This document shows positions 60,420-64,000 of a stretch of DNA of 64,000 nt, piece by piece (position 1 is the first letter of the stretch; every line of letters begins with the position of its first letter). Location: the NCBI GenBank assembly GCA_007258455.2, contig VDFB02262610.1, forward strand, positions 124,001 to 188,000, given 5' to 3'. Source of the stretch: Sequoia sempervirens (Eukaryota; Streptophyta; Pinopsida; Cupressales; Cupressaceae). Under the pieces are notes generated by a model. That model saw only the letters and a list, made by a program, of their open reading frames with translations, did no database searches and was not told the origin of the DNA. The position numbers and the translations under genes were made by a program.

Positions 60420-60825
60420 TACCCCTTAAGGTATTTTGACACCTCTTCTCCTATATTTAAGGAGGTTCTCTCTCATGTGAGTTGTAGTGAATTTGGAGAT
60501 TTATTGCGAATTATATCGCTATGCACATGAGGTATTATTGGCCATGTGGAAGTATGTAGAGGAGTGTCCCTCTGTTCAATCTATTTTTTAATAGACTAAT
60601 TTTTTTAAATGTTTTAATAAAATGATGCTTTATGGGGTTTTCCCCATGTATATCTTGTGTAATGTGTAAAAGCTATGGTTGTATGATTCTCATTTTATTT
60701 ATTTTATATTTTATTTATAATGATTAGTACCTAAGATCCTAATTTCTAACAAATCTGAATTCTCCTTCAAAAGCCTTATGTAATTTCTCCCCTATATTTT
60801 GGCTAGCTAGCTTAATCTTTGTGTA

Positions 60826-61083
60826 TCAGTCAATTGGCACACCTCTAAGGGTGGTTGGGAATAAATGTACCCAAATAATTTTTATCATTTGCAGCCCAAA
60901 TGGTTTTACAATTTTTGCAGTTTCGTATTGATCCTTTGATTTATCTCTTGTGAACTTAGGCAGCTTAAACCTCTCTACACATGAGTTCGTTGGTGGAGTC
61001 AACATGGCTTGAGCTTGATGTGAATTTAGTAATAGAACCTTTTCTTCTTGAAGCTTTGATTCTAATGTTTCCTTGCTCTCCAC
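60826..61083 (-). pseudogene. Retrotransposon gag, N-terminal part
   Basis: The minus-strand open frame includes VERFKLPKFTRDKSKDQYET and IWVHLFPTTLRGVPID, which resemble a retrotransposon gag core. Translation stops at TGA (60826-60828) where Trp is expected. The same frame then stays readable toward 60757, the edge of the TGTTAG solo LTR. Removing 48795-60751 plus one 5-bp duplication (11962 bases) brings it into phase with 48869. No ATG is seen at the upstream end (GTG at 61083), so the true start may be further right. Confidence 0.7.
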
Positions 61084-61732
61084 TCATGGATGCATGAGAA
61101 TCCTTGGCCTTTTAGGTGACCTTAGTGTTCTATACACTTTTATTGCCCTCGAGTTATTTTTTCTCCACTCTAATGCTTTGCGCTAGTGTTTTTGGCTCAG
61201 TTTTGTATATGATCAACAACTCTTTGATACCATGAAGATTGCTGTCATACGCTTCCATTTGTTCGTCTGTGAATAAGTCCTTAGATTCTATCTCAAGAGG
61301 AAGACTTTCCTCTTATAGAGAAGAATCCTGCAAGATCTACACATGCTTCTTCTAGAGTGGGAAGATGTTTGGCGATCTTGATCCACTCTTCCTTTATATG
61401 CTTTAGGCCATTGTTCATAGTTGATTGAATGTTTTGATGTCTATGTTCCTGACTATGGCTTTTGCTTTGATTCTCACTTTGATTCCAACTTTTACTTCAG
61501 ACTGATGGATTTTTTGAGTCAGCTGCTTCTCACAGCCATCTTCTTTGTTCTTGTTGTTCTACCAATTGAAGGAATTGTCTAATTTCATTGCCAACCCCCG
61601 AGCTGCACTCTTATCTTTTCCTGCCTTTATTTGGGCTCAAGGGCATTATTTTCATCAGTCTCTACTCTAGTTATTAGTTGTTGTTAGACACTAGTTCCTG
61701 GTTCGTTATGAATCTGACCTGACTTTGTATAA
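61084..61732 (-). other. Leader of the gag retroelement
   Basis: This stretch lies between the candidate primer site and the gag N-terminal part on the minus strand. Short open pieces exist, but none is convincing. It may include the decayed start of gag. Confidence 0.4.
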
Positions 61733-61744
61733 GCAACGGTGCCA
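61733..61744 (-). other. Candidate primer binding site, tRNA-Asp type
   Basis: The minus strand reads TGGCACCGTTGC. It differs by one base from the tRNA-Asp complement start TGGCGCCGTTGC, and the following bases diverge. It is two bases inside a TGTTAAC...CATAACA candidate LTR. Confidence 0.6.
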
Positions 61745-61746
61745 AA

Positions 61747-62057
61747 TGTTAACTGCCAAACTATAACATTACCAAATATAGTATAAAAAGAGTATAACAT
61801 ACTAAATGATTGTAGATGAAGATCAATGACATCTTTATTCAAGTTAGTGCTTGTACAACCCAAATGTAGACCAGAGAAGAAAGTGTACTGAATCAGACTG
61901 CCTTCCCTAACGATTAGAAGCCTATTTAAAGTTCCCAGCAGTTGCTAAACGGAACACAACTGTCAACAAACACTTACAGCCAACTCCTAATGACTACCCA
62001 CAAGGTGACATCTAAATCATACATAGTCAAATACAAACATACTAACAAAACATAACA
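61747..62057 (-). mobile_element. Candidate 5' LTR of the gag retroelement
   Basis: About 311 bp runs from TGTTAACTGCC to AACATAACA, next to the primer site and oriented so that gag follows on the minus strand. The minus strand has a TATA-like TTTAAATAGG near 61920. The other LTR was not found in the window, so the right boundary is provisional. Confidence 0.45.
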
Positions 62058-64000
62058 ATTTAATTTATACAATCTACAAAAATGTGGAGAAAATAAAGTA
62101 GATGCCCAAGAAAATTGGCAGGTTGGTCAAGGTTAAAACTAAGAACCACACGAACTTTTAAGCAGGAAAAAGAACAATCCTTCCAGATCTCATAACCAAT
62201 AAGCTTTTGTGGGACCAAAAGGATCTTAAAAGGGCAGGTATGATGTATAAGGATACAAGGAACATGTTCACTTCATCAAACAACCAAACTTCTGTCAGAA
62301 CAAAGCTGCTAAATACATCTTGACAAAGCTGGTAAGTAATGAGTTGTAAGCATTTTGAAGGAAGAAATACAAAACATTCCAGATATGACCAAACTTAGGA
62401 AAAAGAAGGTCATCTGGATATGCTGAACAGGGATGCATAGGGAGGTCCTTGTAATGATTTATATATTACCTTGCTGCATGCCATAAAGTGTTGTATGTGA
62501 TTGACTACATAAGAAATACATATATGATTATATCTGAATGGTTTCTTTTGCACTAGTGCTTGAAAGCACAAACTAAAAGCAAGGCAGAGTTGTTCATCAT
62601 TGCATAACACTGCATTTCAAATTTATCCGTGTTTCTAAGTCAGATCAATCATAACCGTATGACTTAAATTCAGCAATGTATCGACAAGGCAGAAGAGAGA
62701 TTTTGCCTGACACCTAGACAAAACACAGTGAAAACATTGGGAATTATTTGGAAAAGAGCTGACTAAGTGATAAGTAACACCTCCTTCCTACATTTTCTTC
62801 TCTTGTATCCGCCTCGTATGATGTTCTATTTTGTTGCCTCCAGTCAATATTAAGTGGGGATACTGGAAAGTGTCACTATCTCTGTAATATTGTGTATACA
62901 GCAACAGTTGCCTTGATGTAGAGCTTATTTTGTCATTTTTATTTGCTTAATTGGCTTTCAGAGGCCCAAGTAGTTCCTATGTGACACTGTTAGGGCCCAC
63001 CTAGAGTTTAGATAAGCTTGGGATCAATTATGGCCCTTTGTGGTCGTGCCTTGTGGCATCATGGGCTTAGGGGGCGGCCAAAAAGTCAGCCCAGTGTTAT
63101 CTGATCATATTTTATTTTAATTTTAGCAGCACAAAGGTAATAAAATAATGAATAGGTAAATTATACATACAAGCAGCCATTAAAATAGATTTTAAAGAAA
63201 CATAAATTGCTTTCAACTTTCAAGTCACTATGAAAAAGAAATTGTTAAGTATAAGAAAATTACAAACCAACTCTATGTCAGGTAGCGATACAGCACCTCT
63301 GATAGAAGAAGTATTTATAGTTATACAGTACCTTCCCATTACAATGTAAAAGCTGGAAAAACACCAAAAATTTAGTGATCAATATTGTTACTATTTTATA
63401 ATATCATGTTGGCTTGGCTTTTGTATATAGTTCATGTTAATTTTGGGTGAGGTAGCATTTTTGTAATTATTTATTCTTAAAACTTAGGCCTCTCCATGTC
63501 TATACATAGAGGCCAGCTCTTCTTTGTTTGACAAATTAAAACAAGATGGTTTTAATATGAGTGCATGTATCACAGAGCACTAGAGCAACAGAAAGGGTTC
63601 CTTAGGCTCTTTCTGTCCCATTTCGATTGTGTATGGATCCAATGGTATGTTAGCATTATTACTTTTATTTCAGAGCTTAATTATGTTGCTTTGCTGCTGT
63701 GAAATAATATATGAGGTGTTATAGGGTTGTGGAGTATCAAGGTGTGAAGAGACTTGGGGATAAATTCTTTAATGATATCAAAACCCTAGTACCTCACTCC
63801 CTAAGCCAGATCTAATTTGTCTGTACTTGTTGGGTGCTCTTGGGGTAAATTGCTGCTCTTTTGGTGATTAGCAGGTATTTCTAACTATCCTGAATTGATG
63901 GTCTTGAAAACATCAGCTTCTTCGAAATTCTTCCCCAGGCAATGGCTTGTTGACCAATTATTTAAATGCTTGCTTGTCAATATAAAACTCAAATGGTGTG
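62058..64000. other. No supported feature
   Basis: This is AT-rich DNA with short ORFs only. A GC-richer patch at 62990-63090 (GGGCCCACCTAGAG, GGGGGCGGCC) and a small palindrome around GGCCTCTCC...TAGAGGCC (63487-63513) could belong to another LTR. No ends, primer site or coding motif were found. The missing LSM5 exon is not here. Confidence 0.5.

Larger units (their letters stand above)
48795..60751 (+). mobile_element. Solo LTR (TGTTAG...CTAACA), split by the hAT insertion
   Basis: The two halves are 48795-48949 and 60420-60751, about 487 bp together. The ends are inverted TGTTAG and CTAACA, flanked by AATCT. The right half holds TATATTTAA at 60452-60460 and AATAAA at 60616-60621, giving a plus-strand promoter and poly-A signal. 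This is the small, Copia-like LTR form. No internal region remains, so it arose by LTR-LTR recombination. It interrupted the minus-strand gag gene, and the hAT landed in it later. Confidence 0.82.

Overview
The window is plant nuclear DNA made mostly of transposable elements. Plant-type hallmarks are an LSM5 gene start with GT-AG introns, L1-type LINE proteins with a plant RNase H tail, a BED/hAT transposase, a PDS5-like sequence, and tRNA-Met and tRNA-Asp primer sites. Low gene density, AT-rich intergenic DNA, deeply nested retroelements and a probable very long intron suggest a large genome, most likely a gymnosperm (inference only). No bacterial, viral or CRISPR feature is seen.

Layout. 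(1) 1-7023: a minus-strand LTR element of the large non-autonomous type, with LTRs at 1-1246 (cut by the window edge) and 5616-7023, a tRNA-Asp-like primer site, and one frameshifted ORF unlike gag or pol. (2) 7024-21915: a decayed AT-rich complex of repeat units of a few hundred bases in both orientations. (3) 21916-29861: a plus-strand LTR element of about 7.9 kb whose interior has no recognisable gag or pol. It instead holds an intronless sequence resembling the N-terminus of the cohesin cofactor PDS5, followed by unrecognised ORFs. (4) 29862-33382: the repeat complex resumes, with an unassigned 2.2-kb stretch. (5) 33383-39576: a full-length minus-strand LINE with 17-bp target duplications. 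Both of its ORFs are still in register but are interrupted by 14 premature stops, all TAG or TGA. (6) 39577-43960: non-coding DNA with minisatellites and microsatellites.

(7) 44046-44301: exons 1 and 2 of an LSM5 (U6 snRNP Sm-like) gene on the plus strand. The last coding exon is not found in the window. (8) 45330-62057: a nest of elements, possibly inside LSM5 intron 2. The outermost layer is a minus-strand retrotransposon gag region (zinc knuckle at about 48.3 kb, N-terminal part at 60.8-61.1 kb, candidate primer site and LTR at 61.7-62.1 kb). It is cut by an array of 5S rRNA-like units (45742-47616, 13-bp duplications) and by a TGTTAG...CTAACA solo LTR (48795-60751, duplication aatct). That solo LTR is cut by a hAT transposon (48950-60411, 8-bp duplication). 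The hAT contains solo LTR A (50103-52006), a tRNA-derived SINE (54108-54256) and solo LTR B (54421-60024). LTR B contains the 4.2-kb solo LTR C (55368-59570). (9) 62058-64000: nothing assigned.

The only likely cellular gene is LSM5. The rest is a layered record of insertion in which the order of events can be read from target duplications and reading frames. The most unusual items are the PDS5-carrying LTR element, the 5S-like array flanked by one target duplication, and the LINE whose stops all fit C-to-T change at CHG or CG sites.
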